64,000 nt of DNA from Phoronis australis (GCA_002633005.1 NMRA01000066.1:62269-126268); one strand, 5' to 3'; positions 1 through 14,840 are shown, counted from the stretch's first letter. Notes: a model not told the origin generated them from the sequence alone. Translations and numbers: made by a program.

Positions 1-3000
1 AGATTCATAACCACACGTGTGGTGGACGCAGCTCATGGAGGGGAGGAGCAAGTGACAGGACATCCCACCAATCTAATGACTGTCAAATAATGTTAGCAGT
101 AGTCTCAAGAATGAAACTATGAGCTGGAAACCAGGGGTTCATCCAAAATGCGTTTCTCTGGGCCTTCATGGTCAGTAACGTGACAGTGTTTTTATGACCA
201 CAAATAGACACCGTGGAGGCCCTCTAGGTGAAGGCCTGCCTGGAACTGTGTCACTTAGTGCTAGCAATTGCATTCAGCTGGGGAGGAATGAAATCACGGA
301 AACTTGGAATTAAGTTCAATGTTCCAAGTTCCAGATTCCAAGAGAATGAACCAGGGTATTATCATTTTTATGACTGAAATATACTAACTAGGATAGATTT
401 GAAGATATTGACTTTGACCAGAGCTTTACAAACCACCGTTCACATTTTCTGAAATCAAGTTTGGTGACTTTACCGTTTATGTGATACTCGGACATTTAGA
501 AAGCGGGATTCAGCTCAGAGCGTGTAGCGGTTAGCTGTCACATGACGTCAAGAGTTTTAGATTTGATTCTGCGTTAGGGCTATTCTGAGAAAAAGATTGT
601 TCTTGTCAGTAATATCAAGACTGTGGTTCCAAATGCTGAAGCCAATCACTGGAGCTTGGAATGAAATAACACTACATGGGTTATTCATTCAATATTCCAT
701 TTCAAGTTTTTTAGATCTTGGCATTCCTGTGATTTGTTGCCAAACATCTTACTCAAATTGTGTCTTTAACCTACTGACAGCGCCGCGTAAAGTAATCGTA
801 GGGAGCTAGAAATTGACGAGACAGTGGCTTCACCCATGCAAACGCGGGCCTTGAACCGCGAGGGTGTGACAGAACGGCCTGTGTGTTATTTCATCCTGCG
901 TTCTAGTGTCTTTAGCATCTGAAACAACGTATTTAACTTAGATTGCCATGGTTTGATTTTCTTGAATCTTAGAACCTCGAATGTGTCTCCAGTGCTCTCA
1001 TTCTTCCTATGACGAACACTGACACTAGCTGTAGTTCCAAGCTCATAGTGTTGCTGTTGACACTGCAGTTTACACTGTCAAAAAGCCATTCGATTGGTCA
1101 GCTGTGCTGTGGCACTTTCATCACCCAGTCAAGAGCGTCCATCCACTACATTCATAAGAACTAGTCTTGTGAAAAAACAAATCATTTACGGTGTCCTGTC
1201 AATCAAAATATTATTGAAATGGAAATAAGTGCAAGTTGTTTCAGGTTCCAACACTAATGTGGCCTGGAATATACCCCGTATTTTCCAGGTTTCATATGGC
1301 ATATTAACAGTTTGAATGACTTGGAAGTTTGAACTTGGAACCAGGTTTCAAGAGAATACCATAGAAACTGCACATCAAGCGTGCGTGGTGACACTTGAGC
1401 CACAGGCATCTGGAATGCAATAAGAATCCAGGGACTGAGAACACCACATGACTGACATTATGTCAGGAAAAAAGGAATATTAGTCGTCAATTTTTTTCTG
1501 TGTTAGATTGAAAAGTTAATTTTCAGTTTTTGATTCGGTATTCCAGGCTTCAAAATTTCAATTTCAAAACGAATATTGACAGTCAATACATGGGTACAGT
1601 TTATAATGCCATGCTTCAATTTAAATTTAAAAGTTGTCTGTGAAATATTAACAACCATTCAGAGTCTCTTAATTCAATTTGAATTTGAATTTCAGTTTGA
1701 ATTCAATTATTGAACTAGAAACTGTATTTAGTAAAAACTCAAGAAAAGCGTCTATGATTGTGTACTGCAGTACATTCTGAAATTAGTTCTAGCTATATTT
1801 GTACTAAATGAGCCCGAGATTGGGACTATAAAATCAACATTCCATTACCTGCCCCACCAACACCAGTAAGCCTAGATGCCAGTCCATAAGTATCCATTCG
1901 CCCATGATATGAAATTGGGCGCAAATGCTCTCGCTATGCTGGGATGGTCATTCTGATGGATTTGATATCATGAACTGTGTATTGCTAATGAGTGATTGGG
2001 GAATCTTTCATTGTTTACATTGTTTTGGCATGAGTATTGTGGTCACTAATGATTACAAATTTCCCCAAATGGTTCTTCTAGCATACAGAAACTGAAAAGG
2101 TCTATTAAAAACAACAGAAGCTTTCCAATTATTTAGGTTTTCTCTGAAGTTTACTTGTTTAACTTTGGGCACAGTCATGTTAGGTTCCGGTCCGGGGATG
2201 GCAACTCCACAGACGACGGTATGGCTGAATTGAATGAACAGGGAGCTTCTTCGCATATCACCATACTCATTCCAGTTCTTTGTTGTTACGGTTCGTTTTC
2301 TTCACTTCCGTCGTGAAAATCACGCAGTTCTCACTGAGAGCTCTTGAATTCCTTGTAAAAATCGCACAGTTCCTCTGTTTTTGGCTATTTGTAAACAAAC
2401 ACTGCTTGTGGCGCCAAATGCTCTATTGTTAGAATGGAGACAGGTGATTCAGTCGCTATAAGACGATTGGTCTGTTGTAGAAGCTTAAATTACAGCGAAC
2501 AGCATAAGCACGGCAATTCAGACACAGTAATATACCGTATTTACTTGTCAAGACACCGCAGTTATACCTGGGATTTACACTAAGGCTGATAAAGCTAGGG
2601 ATTAGTAATTGACGTGGTACCACAGCAGAACCGAAAATGACTAGAAAAGTTTGGAGTTGCAGTTTGAATCATGATTAGGTCACTGACCCGGAATGGGCCC
2701 GTCCTTAAAGAGCACAGCACCGCTCTCATTCTAAGGTATTTACCACAATGCAACACGTGTCGAACACTTGTGCTGCTTGCTCAAATGCCAGATTGGCTTG
2801 CCACGTAATTCGTTGTTGTAATGCGAAGTAACTTGCCTTGTTGCATTTTGGGTGTTAGTCTGACGCCAAGAGAATGACAAAAGGGTAAAAGTGCTGGATG
2901 TGCTAATATTTTTAAAATTAGGTCAGTCGTGCAATGTACTTTCTACCTCCACGGAAGAGGAGAGTTCAACCCTGGATGGGCCTATTGTGCCCGAGGGTTC

Positions 3001-6000
3001 AAGATTTTATTTGGTTTTGGCTCTATACCAAGAGTTATTGAGCTTCAAGTAGAGCAGTTGATTCCTATACATTAGTCCAATACTATCCACTAGGTGCAAT
3101 GTTATCTCTGGTACATTATGTTTTATTTGCTTTAAATGCTGGAATTGATATACCATCATTTGAAACATAACCTTGACATTCGGTGGATCTTGGTCATTTT
3201 TTGACAAAAAAGTTTTTGGGCCCGCTTGTGTCAAAACGCCGTACTTGAATATAGCTGTCATCTAAAGGATAGTTAGCGTGATAATTGGATTGATGGCAGA
3301 GATGGAGAGTGGGTTGAGTTTCTCTCAGTCCTACTCTGATACTCTGACCATTAAGAAAGCTATCTGTAAGCTGAACCTGATTACAAATGAAAAAGTATAT
3401 CCGGGTGTTCCGTCGTTCAGTTAACTACTTTGAGCTTGGTGGTTGGGAAGTCGTTTTCGGTTACAAACCACATCATGTGGTGTGCAGTTTTTTAAATGAA
3501 ACGGTGGCCTATCCGTTTAAGTTCTAGTGAAAGCCACCAACATTAACTGATACCTCAGAATCGATACCAGCTTAACTGCCTGTGAACCTAAGGGATTGAG
3601 CTAGCTGATAACACTCAGTAATCTAGTTTAAAAAGTCAAGTCTGGCTTCATCCTAGTGATTCGCTAGGCACGGCTGTTTTTACAAGTGATAATTGCGCGA
3701 TTCTAATGATTTCTAGTATCACAAATGGCATGATAATATAGCAATGGCGTTTTCTGAACTTCGTTGGGAATGTCGCATTCTCAGCTGTCGACTAATATCT
3801 GATGCAGCTGAAACAGTACAGTGAGTTTGGAAATTACTGTCGGCCGACTGTTGCGGTTCATGAGGTGCTGCTAAAAATTACGATAATTTGGATATTGTGA
3901 GCAAACGTGATTAATTGATAAATTTGTGGTCTGACAGTTTAAGGTGCCACTCTGAGAATTTCTGTGCGTGTGCGTTTATGTGTTAAATCACGAGGCACAG
4001 GTGCGTCGCTGAGCTTCTTGAAAGTTTAGCCATGTAGCTTTGACGTAATCGGCCATTTTGCAGTGACTGATTTTGAGGCACAAATAATATTGGTCTGATT
4101 TTGCTTCAACAACGGCAAGCCTGCTGTTGCAGTATATCGCCATCTTCAGAATTTGTTTGGTTTTAGTGTTTCAAGGAGGGTTGAACTTCCAATTAATTGA
4201 AGATGACTAGGACTGGGAGGCTGTTGACAGGCAAACGCCACAGAGTGATGAAAAAGTGTACACGGCTATCTTCGAAGACGGCCAAACTGCCGAAAGACCA
4301 TTCACAATGTTTGCAGCACGATTTCTTGTTGTCTTGTAATTTGTCAGATGGTGTTGTCTTCGAAAGATTGACAGTTAGTTAGGAGAGTTGTGTCGAAGGG
4401 GGGAGTCATCACCAGTAGCACCCCCTCTCGCGCGGGCACCCTTCATCGTCTCTGGCTCAAAGCCAAAACGAACTAGTGTTGATTCAAATCGTCACCTATG
4501 TGAGTTACAATTGATTCTAACCTGAGGGGAATTTCTGGGCCTGCTGAGGGGAATTATGCACGATTTTTACGTCTTTCAGAGGGGAATGGGGCCAATATGG
4601 GATCGGGATCCCTGGTCATGTTGACCTGTTTTTGTAAACTACCTAGACCTGTCTTTGTAATGTGATGTAATCTGGTGGTATGCAACTCAAAGTATTACCC
4701 ATGTGATTTGTGAAGCGTGCCTCGGTAGACTTTTTATTCCGCCTCTATTTAGTCCAGATTACATGGCTGATCAATCCACGGCCTGGATTGATCGTCAAAC
4801 CTATTAATCATTTAACGTCAGCCGCCAAGTGCCGTGTCAAAGCAGTTCTTCAGGTGACTTCTCATTTCATCAACTTTGTAGTCCATTAAGATGAGCCATT
4901 CGACTAGCTACTTGATAGGGTTCAGGTGTGTTTATGAAACATCCCTGATTAGATAATACAGTTTAGCCTGAGGCATAAAATCAAACCTCCACTATGGTGC
5001 TGTTTCTAGGTAGCCTATGTAAATCATCATTAACACCTGTCCCTGGATTTTGTGTTTGTGTGTTTTCGAGGTTACCACTGAGATCAGTTGCTGCATTCTG
5101 GAGGCTATTATTTGTAGCATATGTAACAATTTTTTAAATGAGATTCAAATTTGATGCAGAAAGACGTGCTATGGACTGACTGTATAAATTTCTAAAAATT
5201 GTAAAAGCCTCAGGTTTGGGATTGCTGAAGTTTTCGTAGTTTTCTTAAAGGTAGGAAGTTGTTCCAGATATTAGGAAATTTCTGGAGATGACGCCATCTA
5301 AAATGGATTAATGCCAAAATATGATGAATTTAATGATGTTTTAAATTTGAGTTTGCATTTCAGTGTTGCTATTAGTCTGTACAACAATAGGTTCACTGTC
5401 ACAGAATTTAACAGAAGAAAGTCAAATGTGTAAAAATTGTGGAAACAGTCTAAACGTAATGCGGACAAATGGACACAGTCCTGTAACAAGATTAACTTGT
5501 AAAATGTATGAATAATGAGGCACCTACCATCCATACAAAGATAAATTGTGTTCTAAACTAACATAGACTGCCACTCCTTTGCTTGGTATGAAAATGTTCT
5601 TGTGCACTGATAATGTATAATACCACAGTGCCATAGTGCTAATTTGCATTGATCTACTGTTGGAAATGATGGTGATATGTAACTCCCAGGCGTTAGGCAT
5701 TGAGAACCCCTAATGTATCGTATGACACTACCGTACTCGTATGCGAGAATGCTAAAGGTGGTCAAGTTGGAGAAATCAAAAATGGAGGTGGGCGTCGAGC
5801 CTATCACGGGGTGTAAAAAACAAAAGTCATCACAAGTCGGAGGTGAAGTGTTGAAATCTAAATTACCTAAATAATCTCATTTTTTTCTAAAGCTGATCCT
5901 AGATTTGTCGGAAAATATAATTTCTGCTGTGTGCGTAATGAAGGAATTCTTATTAACGGTTAGGTTTTGTGCAGACATAACAAAATTTGTTTACAGCAGT

Positions 6001-9000
6001 CTCTTAAATTTTGCACAAAAATAATAAACGAAATTGTCATTTTTTATTTTTTAAATTCCCAATTACGTTGTTGTGATGCTGATAATTTTCTCAGTTTTGT
6101 TTTATGATTGCCATTTAGTACAAACTAGGTTACTGAGTAGTCAAAAGTTTTTGTCGACATATTTTTGTTGAGAAATTTCGAGAAAATAAAATTGCACTGG
6201 TCCACTATATTCTGCGCTAAATTGGACAGTTTACTGTAACTGCCGCAAACCCATTTGTGTAGGAAATTCAATTGTCTGTTGCTTGTTGGGTATTTTCAGA
6301 CCTTATTGATTTCCTGTCTAAGCCGGAGCAATTTAATACTTGCCTTCTTTATAACAGGCAGGTATTCCTACGAAATGCATTTCACATTGTTTGGAAGAAC
6401 TTTGATTTCTGACAACCATTTGTTGTTCTGGTATTGAAAAGTAATATAAATTTCAAGTCACCTTGAAACCAGATATGTCGTATGCAAATTTTATGCTGTT
6501 GTTTTAAGACCTTTCCTCTGTGAAATGTGAGTCTGGTAGCAGCTTACAATTGATGCTTGAAATTAATTGCCTTTGATTCCCGCTTAAATCAAATTATGGT
6601 AATAAGTAAAAATAGCTCTAACAGAGCAGGTAGCAACTTACTAGCAGAGAACTGATTTGTATTGTTATTCTGTGTCGTCTAACGAGGAAATTAATTGCTT
6701 TCATTTTTTACCCTATTCTGCACGGCCTTTAGTCTTTAATTAAGACAATATCTCTCATTCGCCCCATGGCCCATGCCAGCATCTACTTTAATCTGGATTC
6801 GAAAATTGACCAATAACCATTAATTGATAGCAGGCTGCATGAAGTACACCTCACCGCGAGATGACGGTAGTTGGTGGACAGCATTCTTGCATCAAATTTA
6901 TGCTGTGGGATATTTTCAATCCTTTTTGCAAGTTCTTTGCGACCATCATGCTGTCAAGTTGCCACTTGTGCGGTCCACGAATGAAAAGAAATTGCAATTT
7001 GGCCATTCTTGCTCCCTGGAATTAGCGAGAGATGCTTAAGTGGTCTCACAACACCAAAAACTTTTATTTAAGTAGTTTGTTTCCTATTGCATTTTCAGGA
7101 AGTTACACTGTATGCTCATCTGTACTCGAATAATGCGGCGTGTTTGGTTAAATTTTGAGTCTAGTCAGAATTTTAGAGATTATTTGCTGGATCCAGGTGT
7201 ACGCTAGGTCGAGAGGTCAACTGTGAGGTATTCGATGGGTTCCCTGTGCACGATGGGTTCCCTGTGCACGACTGCATTCTGTTTATCCAAGAAACTTGCA
7301 AAACACGACATTATGCAAGACTGCGGGGTATCGCTGTGCATTACAACCAAAGCACATTGTCACTAGTTTTTCTCATGAGTTTCTTATGTGTACAGAAGGC
7401 AGTCTTGGTTTCCTCCTCACAAACCTATCCTATTTACAAGAAAATTCAATCTAGTGCAGTGATGGTAAACAAAATAATTATTCACCCATTATCACATGTA
7501 TTGTTACTGAAATTATAATTCATTACGCAATATTATGTGATTTTGTAACATCGAGGCCTGTTTCACTAAACTGTTTTCAGTTTACAACCTTTTCACTCAG
7601 AGTTTGATGGGATGCTTACGACAAAATATCAGACTTATCGTAAGTCTCCGTTTAGACTTTGTAAAAAACATTGCAAATTTAAGACATTTAGTAAAACGGG
7701 TCCTTTTGTTGAAACCATATAAGCCGAGATGTTTAATATATATGTGTGCATTGAGGCACATGGTTGTGACATCATAGAAGCCACGTGACAAACGCACTGT
7801 TTTTATTGATTTGCGGAGAGATTCGTATATTGAAACCACCAATTTTAGACTTAATGTATAGGACAGGACAAATGAAATTTAATTTTCCCACTTTTTAAAG
7901 TCACATGCATGCTCATGATATCAATTTGATGGAATGTCGAAATTTATTATTTAATAAATTTTAGATTGTATTACTGTCATTAATTAGCTTCAATTAAGTT
8001 TCAAACATCAAACTGAGTCCGAGTTAAGCGAAAATCCAACTTATAGGAGCTTTGCTGTAGTTTCAATTAAAATCATTGTCTTAATAGATTCCATTCACTA
8101 GACTCACAAACAGTATTATCATTGGCAAGTAGCACTTAAAGTAAGTAACACTTAATCAATGAACACCATTTTCAGGTTCTATTCTGTAGCTACCGTCTGA
8201 CATTTTCTAAAAACTGTGGTTATTCGTAGCTCTTGAAAAATGAAGAAAGAATGATTTTTGACAATTTTTCTGTTCGAAGGTAGAACAACAAATGTTCTGC
8301 TGTCTCAGCAGGGCAGAGTTGGCACCAAAATTATGCCAAAGTTGTGTGAATTTTCGGTTTTTAATGACTACGTTACTACAAACTGGAATTCAGAATAAGA
8401 TCCTAGCTGAATATGGGGGAAACCTTGCCTTATGTCATTTTATGGCTGCAACACAATACAAACTAGAAGTTATATGAATGGACTAAAATATCATAAATAT
8501 TTATTTCTATTGACAAATTTGACAAAGTAAAATTAAACTTGTTCACCCTATGGTGTACAGGGGAAGAGTTACTATACAGCTAAGATAACTAGCAATAATG
8601 TCTCTCTCCCCTGAGAGAAGTTTAAGTAATTGCAAGATTATGTTCAATTATGCAAGCTATTCTTGGGTGAAAGTTACTCCATACTAAGTATTCTCTACCA
8701 GCAATTTCAAACTCCACAGAAATTACATGCCTTTGAGGCGCGTAATGGAGAAATCCAGGTTCACACTATGGGTTTACTGGGAAATTGTGTACTGAAAGGG
8801 GCCTAAGGTAATGTCCCCATGAACTTAAATTGACCAATGTTCCATGTGTTCAAATTTGCCACATTGTTTCTCCAAGCCCACACAGGTGAGCTAAACTCCC
8901 GCATGGCAATATTCAAATTGGTTACCAGGATGAATCAAAACCCACAGCTGCAGTACTTGTAATACACTTGGAATATCTGGTGAAGACTTCAATAACCTGA

Positions 9001-9889
9001 GCTCCCCTAACTCACAGGACGAAGCCAGCTTAATTAAACACCTTTTCTTGTTGTGTCATATTTGACCTTGAACTCATAAATTCTGTAAAATTTCATCAAT
9101 TTGGGACATAATAAGATGGAGAAGGGAAATTGTATTTTCATTTTTTTCGTAAAATTTAGGTAAATGCTTTAATGATTTTCAAATTCTACACCATAGCAGC
9201 AATCAGACAATGGTGGGGGAACCGCATGCTTTCACAACAGGGTTAGTGGCATTTGAAAAGTGAATAAAGGTCAACTTGGGCACTTATTTTAGTCTGGAGC
9301 CAGTGAGATTTCACCATCAGTAATTGACAGAAAGTCAGAGGACAATGACTCACATATGGGATTACATGTAAAATCAATACAGGTTAATTCTCAAGGTGTG
9401 AAGTATATATACTATACCTGGGTTTTGTTTCCTACACGGAATACATTGGCAGTGATATTGTGGCAAAAAATCTCTGAATTCTACTTCATAACTTATCATT
9501 TCTATCCCATAATGCAACATTCTAACCTCGCCGACCAATCACTTCAGTGGTTGTCATTTTGCTTGGTTACCCACATAATGTTTCGAGCATACTCTCGAAT
9601 CACCTTTCACTCTCCTTAATTTGCCTCATCTCGCTTTTCTCATTAGAAACTTGGTTCATGAAATGCACTTCTAGTCATTATAGCTCCTCTTTAGTAGTCT
9701 TGTGGTAAAGTCTAACCAATTTCTGACAAAAATAATTGCCAGTTTGTTCATTTTGACCCTCAGAGTGAACTTGTGAAAACGTGGCTGACCATACAGTAGA
9801 TTTTTACTGAGTATTTGGGATTTTTGAAAGCTCCCCCTGTTGATTTTTGAATGAGTCCGACTTCAGTAGCATGCCTATTGGGAATTTTG
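1..9889. other. No gene recognised
   Basis: AT-rich sequence with stops in all frames at short intervals. The frames of 60-90 codons have no domain, codon or splice-site support. It may be NALF intron or upstream flank. Confidence 0.6.
7233..7268. repeat. 18-bp perfect tandem duplication
   Basis: CGATGGGTTCCCTGTGCA twice in a row. Confidence 0.9.
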
Positions 9890-10650
9890 TGTTTTTTGTC
9901 TGTCTCAGTATCTACCATGTTCCTTGATGTCTCTTCATGAAATTTGGTAATTGTATTCGTATTGAGGAGATCACAACTGCTGTTGATGTTCGGACAGGTC
10001 CAACTACAGAAGCACCACATACTAGCCGCAGTATCTAGCAGGTCCCTTGATAGACCTTCATGAAATTTGGCATATAAGGTTCTATGAAGCAAACAACGCC
10101 TGTCTAGTTTCAGATGGATTTTACCTTTTTTGCTCTCCTTGTGGCCGTTTATATTATTTTCGCATCAGCCTTCCTGTCTGCAAACTGCTTGAAGAATCAC
10201 CTGACTGTTGACAGGTGTTTCTCTTAAGAAAAGCATGGTTGACAGCATTTTTTGGACCGCCCTGCTGTAGAGCGCCCTAGTGGAGTTTTAGTTGTCTTTG
10301 CATCTGTCTCGGTGTCTAGCAAGGTCTTTGATGGAACTTCATGAAGTTTGGCATGGTTTCCTTATTGAAATAAGCTGGGCTGGTGTCCTTTATTGGACAG
10401 ATGTGACAAGCGTGGTGTGCCCAAGTGACAAATTGTCAGTGCACCAGGTTCTTTGTTGGGTCTTCTTGAAATTGTCTTTTTTGTTTTCTTAATGGGGAGA
10501 GCCTCACCGACTGATGTCAGTTGATTTTCAGTTGAGTCTGTCTGCCTTGGAGATATTTGAAAAAACAAACGCCCTCATTTCTTTATTGTTTGCGAGGCGC
10601 GCAGTGGGCACATATCAATGCTCTTCACTAGTCTTGTTCAAATTTTCAAT
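9890..10650 (+). repeat. Dispersed repeat with internal ~130-bp periodicity, copy 1
   Basis: The phrase CTTGATGGAACTTCATGAAG, with TTTGGCATG variants, recurs at about 9920, 10045, 10325 and 10450. The block ends with GTGGGCACATATCAATGCTC then CTTGTTC. The same end is found at 48510-48540 and 23750-23785. Confidence 0.7.
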
Positions 10651-10734
10651 GTGTGACTGGTTTGTGCACACTGAGCTCTTGTTTTTTTGGTATTACTTTC
10701 AGTATCTATTGATATCCAAGTCCACAGGCCATTA

Positions 10735-10990
10735 ATGACCCTCGAAAAATTTCCATATTTGGGTAACTTTGGTTCATCATATCTCAGAAATGCCTGATTG
10801 GTTTCGTACGGAACTTTCAAACACCATACCTCATGCACTGTTATTCAATACCATGTCAGCAATTGTTTTTAAAATTTTCTACTTTTGCTGCAGGGGCTAT
10901 CAAAATAGGACTTTTATGATTTTTATAAGAAAACTCAAAAGGTGGTATAAAACGAAAACAAAATGATAACGTAGGAAACTGCAAGAATGT
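10735..10990 (+). repeat. Dispersed ~250-bp repeat, copy 1
   Basis: Contains CATCATATCTCAGAAATGCC, GGGGCTATCAAAATAGGAC and TATAAAACGAAAACAAAATG. The same order of segments occurs at 22235 and, reversed, at 35590. Confidence 0.75.
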
Positions 10991-12586
10991 TTTTGAAATT
11001 TCATCTTGACATTTATGTCAAACTAATTTTGGTCATAGTCCTGTGATCCTATTTATAGCAGATTAGTGTAAAATCAAAAATCAAATTCTACAGGCTTTGT
11101 TACTTTTAGAAACTATATTCTTTTACTGAGTTGAAATGTATGGTTTTGTAGATATTTCATTAAATATGCGGACAAGTTGGTTTGGACCTACATAGCCTAA
11201 ACCATGCACTCGGTAGACACACCTTTTGTCAGTTTCCAAGTGTTCAAAATCTAGGAAACAGATGGTGTTATCACCCAAGGCCTTTGTAGATTAGACACTT
11301 GGTGAATATGTTGTGTGAATGAAATCACTTCCTGGCTGTGCTCATTAGCATCTGGTATTCCGCTCCCATCATAGAAACCATGGTATTCTGACTATTCCTG
11401 GGGAACTCTCTGCTGAACTGGAATTTAATGGGTCTAAGTGTATCATGTTATTGGTAAGGCCAGAGAAAGTAGCGTAATTGGTTGCGGTCTAGGTGTTTTT
11501 GAAAGTCAATGTGTTGATGCTGTATTTTTTACTCATCCATGTTTTCCAAAACAAAAAGTTGCCTGGTACCAGCTGAAATGGACCGGGATCCTTTTTTCCC
11601 TGGCATCATCTGACACCCAGCACAATGGGCCATAATCCTTCTTATTCCCCAGCATCACCTGATGCTGGTTGAACTAGGTCAGGATCCTTTTCTTAAAACT
11701 GACCAATTTCTTTACTCATTAAACCAAAAGTAACCAAAGTTCTGTTATAACTGTGCTTTCCTCAGGTGATCAGTTTTCAAATGCTTTTGACAATGTTAGC
11801 ATTTAATGAATTGTTAGTATCTTACTATTAACATCAAATGTGAAACAATGGATAATACTGATGTCAGAGTGGTTGCTTAGGGCCCTGTTACACCAGACTC
11901 ATTCTCAGAATCTGTCTTATCCTCTGGATGAAATATAGTATTTGGGCGAGTGCAAATGGGCCATATTGGCCAAAAATTTGTCTCAAATGTGATGCCATTC
12001 AGGGGGCTCCTTAATTAGATTGTGCCATGCTCACTGTAATCAGTTCCCACTCAGTTTTTATGCCATTTTCGAGATGGCACGGTAAAACCTCTCTGATGTG
12101 GGACATGCTCAACTCTTCGGACGAGAAAAAAATTGTTTAGGGGGTGAAAATTGTCACTGGTTATTTTCCCCCCTTTTTCGGACAAGGCCATTTGCAGATC
12201 ACGACAGTTTTTGTTTTTGTTATTGTCAGAAACAGAGGCTGTCGTGTTAATTTTAGTGGTCGTCTTCTTAACTCAATAATAAACTTTGGCTAACAATGCA
12301 ACTTCGGCAGCACAACGTACATTTGCGCAATTCACATGCTTAAGGTGAGCATCAAACTTGAAAACTACTTAGATATGAAGGGGCGCTTAAAATCTCTTGT
12401 CCATAAAAGAACAATTTACTTTGTGTGAATACAGATTGTCAATGAACATGCAATAAAATTATAGTCCTCTGTCATGTAGAATACCTTGTTTACCAGGCGC
12501 CTGTGACTGGCAATGAATGGTGTTACTGGTATCTGAATGGTGTTGTTGGTGATTTGACTGTAATCTGCTGATGTTTGAATATAACT
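10991..12586. other. No gene recognised
   Basis: Non-coding AT-rich sequence; nothing distinctive. Confidence 0.6.
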
Positions 12587-12975
12587 AGCTGTGATTCACA
12601 TTTATATCCCCATGTTGTTGAATACCTTGTAGTGGTATTCACAGCTGTATGCTCAGGTTGTGGAATACCTTGCTGTGGTATTCACATTTATATCCCCATT
12701 TTGTTGAATACCTTGTGGTGGTATTCACAGCTGTATGCTCAGGTTGTGGAATACCTTGCTGTGGTATTCACATTTATATCCCCATGTTGTTGAATACCTT
12801 GTGGTGGTATTCACAGCTGTATGCTCAGGTTGTGGAATACCTTGCTGTGGTATTCACATTTATATCCCCAGGTTGTTGAATACCTGGCCTTGGTATTTAC
12901 AGTTAAATCCCCATACAGTTGAATACCAAGGTGTGGTATTCACAGTTGTATTCTCAGGCTGTTGCTGAACACCTA
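12587..12975. repeat. 43/86-bp minisatellite with hairpin core, block 1
   Basis: About nine 43-bp units, arranged in 86-bp pairs (frames repeat at 12649 and 12735). Each unit holds GAATACC, a 7-base spacer and GGTATTC, then ACA GYTnTAT. Spacers vary (TTGTAGT, TTGTGGT, TTGCTGT) while the arms persist. Confidence 0.93.
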
Positions 12976-13214
12976 GCTGTGCTGTGTTCTCCACATCAGG
13001 AAATTCGAACTTGACGCGAATCCTAAAATGTCCGTACATGTTCAAAAACCCATAATTAATATGTGGGGAGTTTGTATGCTACTAAGTATTGGAATAAATG
13101 CGCTGAACTAATTCCACTGTCAAAAGTGCTGAATCGCTTAAGAAATAACAGTACTAAGTTCCCAAAAGTTGCTCAAGTTTTCAGATGAAATCAACACAAG
13201 TAATCCAAACTCAA

Positions 13215-14015
13215 TGCAGTGACGTGTTGAACTAGGTTGTGGAAAACATTGCTGCGGTGTTCACAGTTATACATTCGGGTTATTGAATACCAAACTCTGG
13301 TATCCACAGTTATGCCCTCAGGCTGTTGAATACCAAGCTCTGGTATTCACAGTTATGTCCTCAGGCTGTTGAATACCAAGCTCTGGTATTCACAGTTATG
13401 TCCTCAGGCTGTTGAATACCAAGCTCTGGTATTCACAGTTATGTCCTCAGGCTGTTGAATACCAAGCTCTGGTATTCACAGTTATGCCCTCAGGCTGTTG
13501 AATACCAAGCTCTGGTATTCACAGTTATGTCCTCAGGCTGTTGAATACCAAGCTCTGGTATTCACAGTTATGTCCTCAGGCTGTTGAATACCAAGCTCTG
13601 GTATTCACAGTTATGTCCTCAGGCTGTTGAACACCTAGCTGTGGTGTTCACAGTTATACCCTCAAGTTGTTGAATACCAGTAGTTGTGGTATTCACAGTT
13701 ATGTCTGCATGATGCCTTTTTGTTGTATTCACAGTTTTATCCTTGGGCTGTTTTATACCTAGCTATGATATTCACAGTTACATCATTGGCTGCTGAATAC
13801 CTAGCTACGATATTCACAGTTTTATCCGTGGCTTCTGAATTAACCTAGCTACGGTATTCACAGTTATATCCTTGGCTGTTGGAATACCTAGCTACGGTAT
13901 TCACAGTTATATCCTTGGCTGCTCAATGCCTTGCTGCAGTATTCACAGTTATTACCCCAGGTTAATAGCTGTAGTATTCATAGTTTTATCCCCAGGTTGT
14001 GTGTTCAGCTGAGGT
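13215..14015. repeat. 43-bp minisatellite with hairpin core, block 2
   Basis: About 18 units. The central ones (13285-13620) are nearly identical: GAATACCA, AGCTC, TGGTATTC and CACAGTTATGTCCTCAGGCT. Exact 43-bp spacing is seen at 13285, 13328 and 13371. Outer units decay, for example GATATTC for GGTATTC. The 240 bp between the two blocks (12976-13214) are unrelated apart from their edges. Confidence 0.95.
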
Positions 14016-14195
14016 TTTTCGGTTTCCACGTTTCATGACAATGTATTGATTTACCGATGCCTTTAAAAAGCAGCTTGTTTTTTAAATTCATGTGTGCGCT
14101 GACTATATGCAAATACTCCTGATCAGCTGAGAGTTGTTAAATGTTTGTGCCAGGCTGACAGTTTTCCTGATGTTGCTAAGTGCTTCCATTCACAG

Positions 14196-14305
14196 TAATG
14201 GTCTGATATAACGTGCCCGAATTTTGAGAACCAGTTTTCTCCACTGAATAACGAGCATCCAACTGGTTCTCACAATACCGGGCACCTTATATCAGACTAT
14301 TGCCG
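14196..14305. mobile_element. Foldback MITE, 110 bp
   Basis: Inverted arms of about 40 bp (GTCTGATATAACGTGCCCG and TTTTGAGAACCAGTT against their complements) flank a short core CTCCACTGAATAACG. It is bounded by a 10-bp direct repeat CCATTCACAG at 14186-14195 and 14306-14315, a convincing target-site duplication. Confidence 0.88.
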
Positions 14306-14840
14306 CCATTCACAGCTAGTGGCTGTCTTAATTTACAGGCAAATGCTACACTCATGACAGAGAAGAGTTCACATGGTGCAATTATGTGTGTAAACACAAT
14401 TTGACACGGGAACAACTTTGTAACCCATTTCTGAATAGAGCAAGTTGTGCCGATCATAAAGTTCTGCGTCAAATTTTAACCTTAACTCAAAACGTTGTTT
14501 AGGTGGAGGGATGGTCTTGATTGCTTTTGCATAAGGCTCCCACATACAATTATTCCAGTCTTGTTAAAGTGATTATCCTACTTTACCACACACCTGTGGT
14601 TTCCTCTGCTATTATGAAGTTAAAGGTAGTGCATGAAAACTTCCTTCAACTTTGCTAACAGTTAGGTCAGCTGGTGTCATACAGATTTGATCAAATATTT
14701 AGCTGTTCTGAGTACACTATTATTGTATGTAATCACTGACCAACAATGCAGGACAAAATTGATACAACACAGGCTTGTGTCAAATCCAGTGATTATTTCT
14801 ATGATACATGTGATACTTTCACCATAGCCATTCTGTAGGA

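Noticed and set aside
4197-4382. Lys/Arg-rich 61-codon frame before a CpG-richer patch
   Set aside because: No homologue recognised, no splice or promoter support.
12575-12968. Three plus-strand frames with repeated VEYLVVVFT
   Set aside because: They are translations of the 43/86-bp minisatellite.
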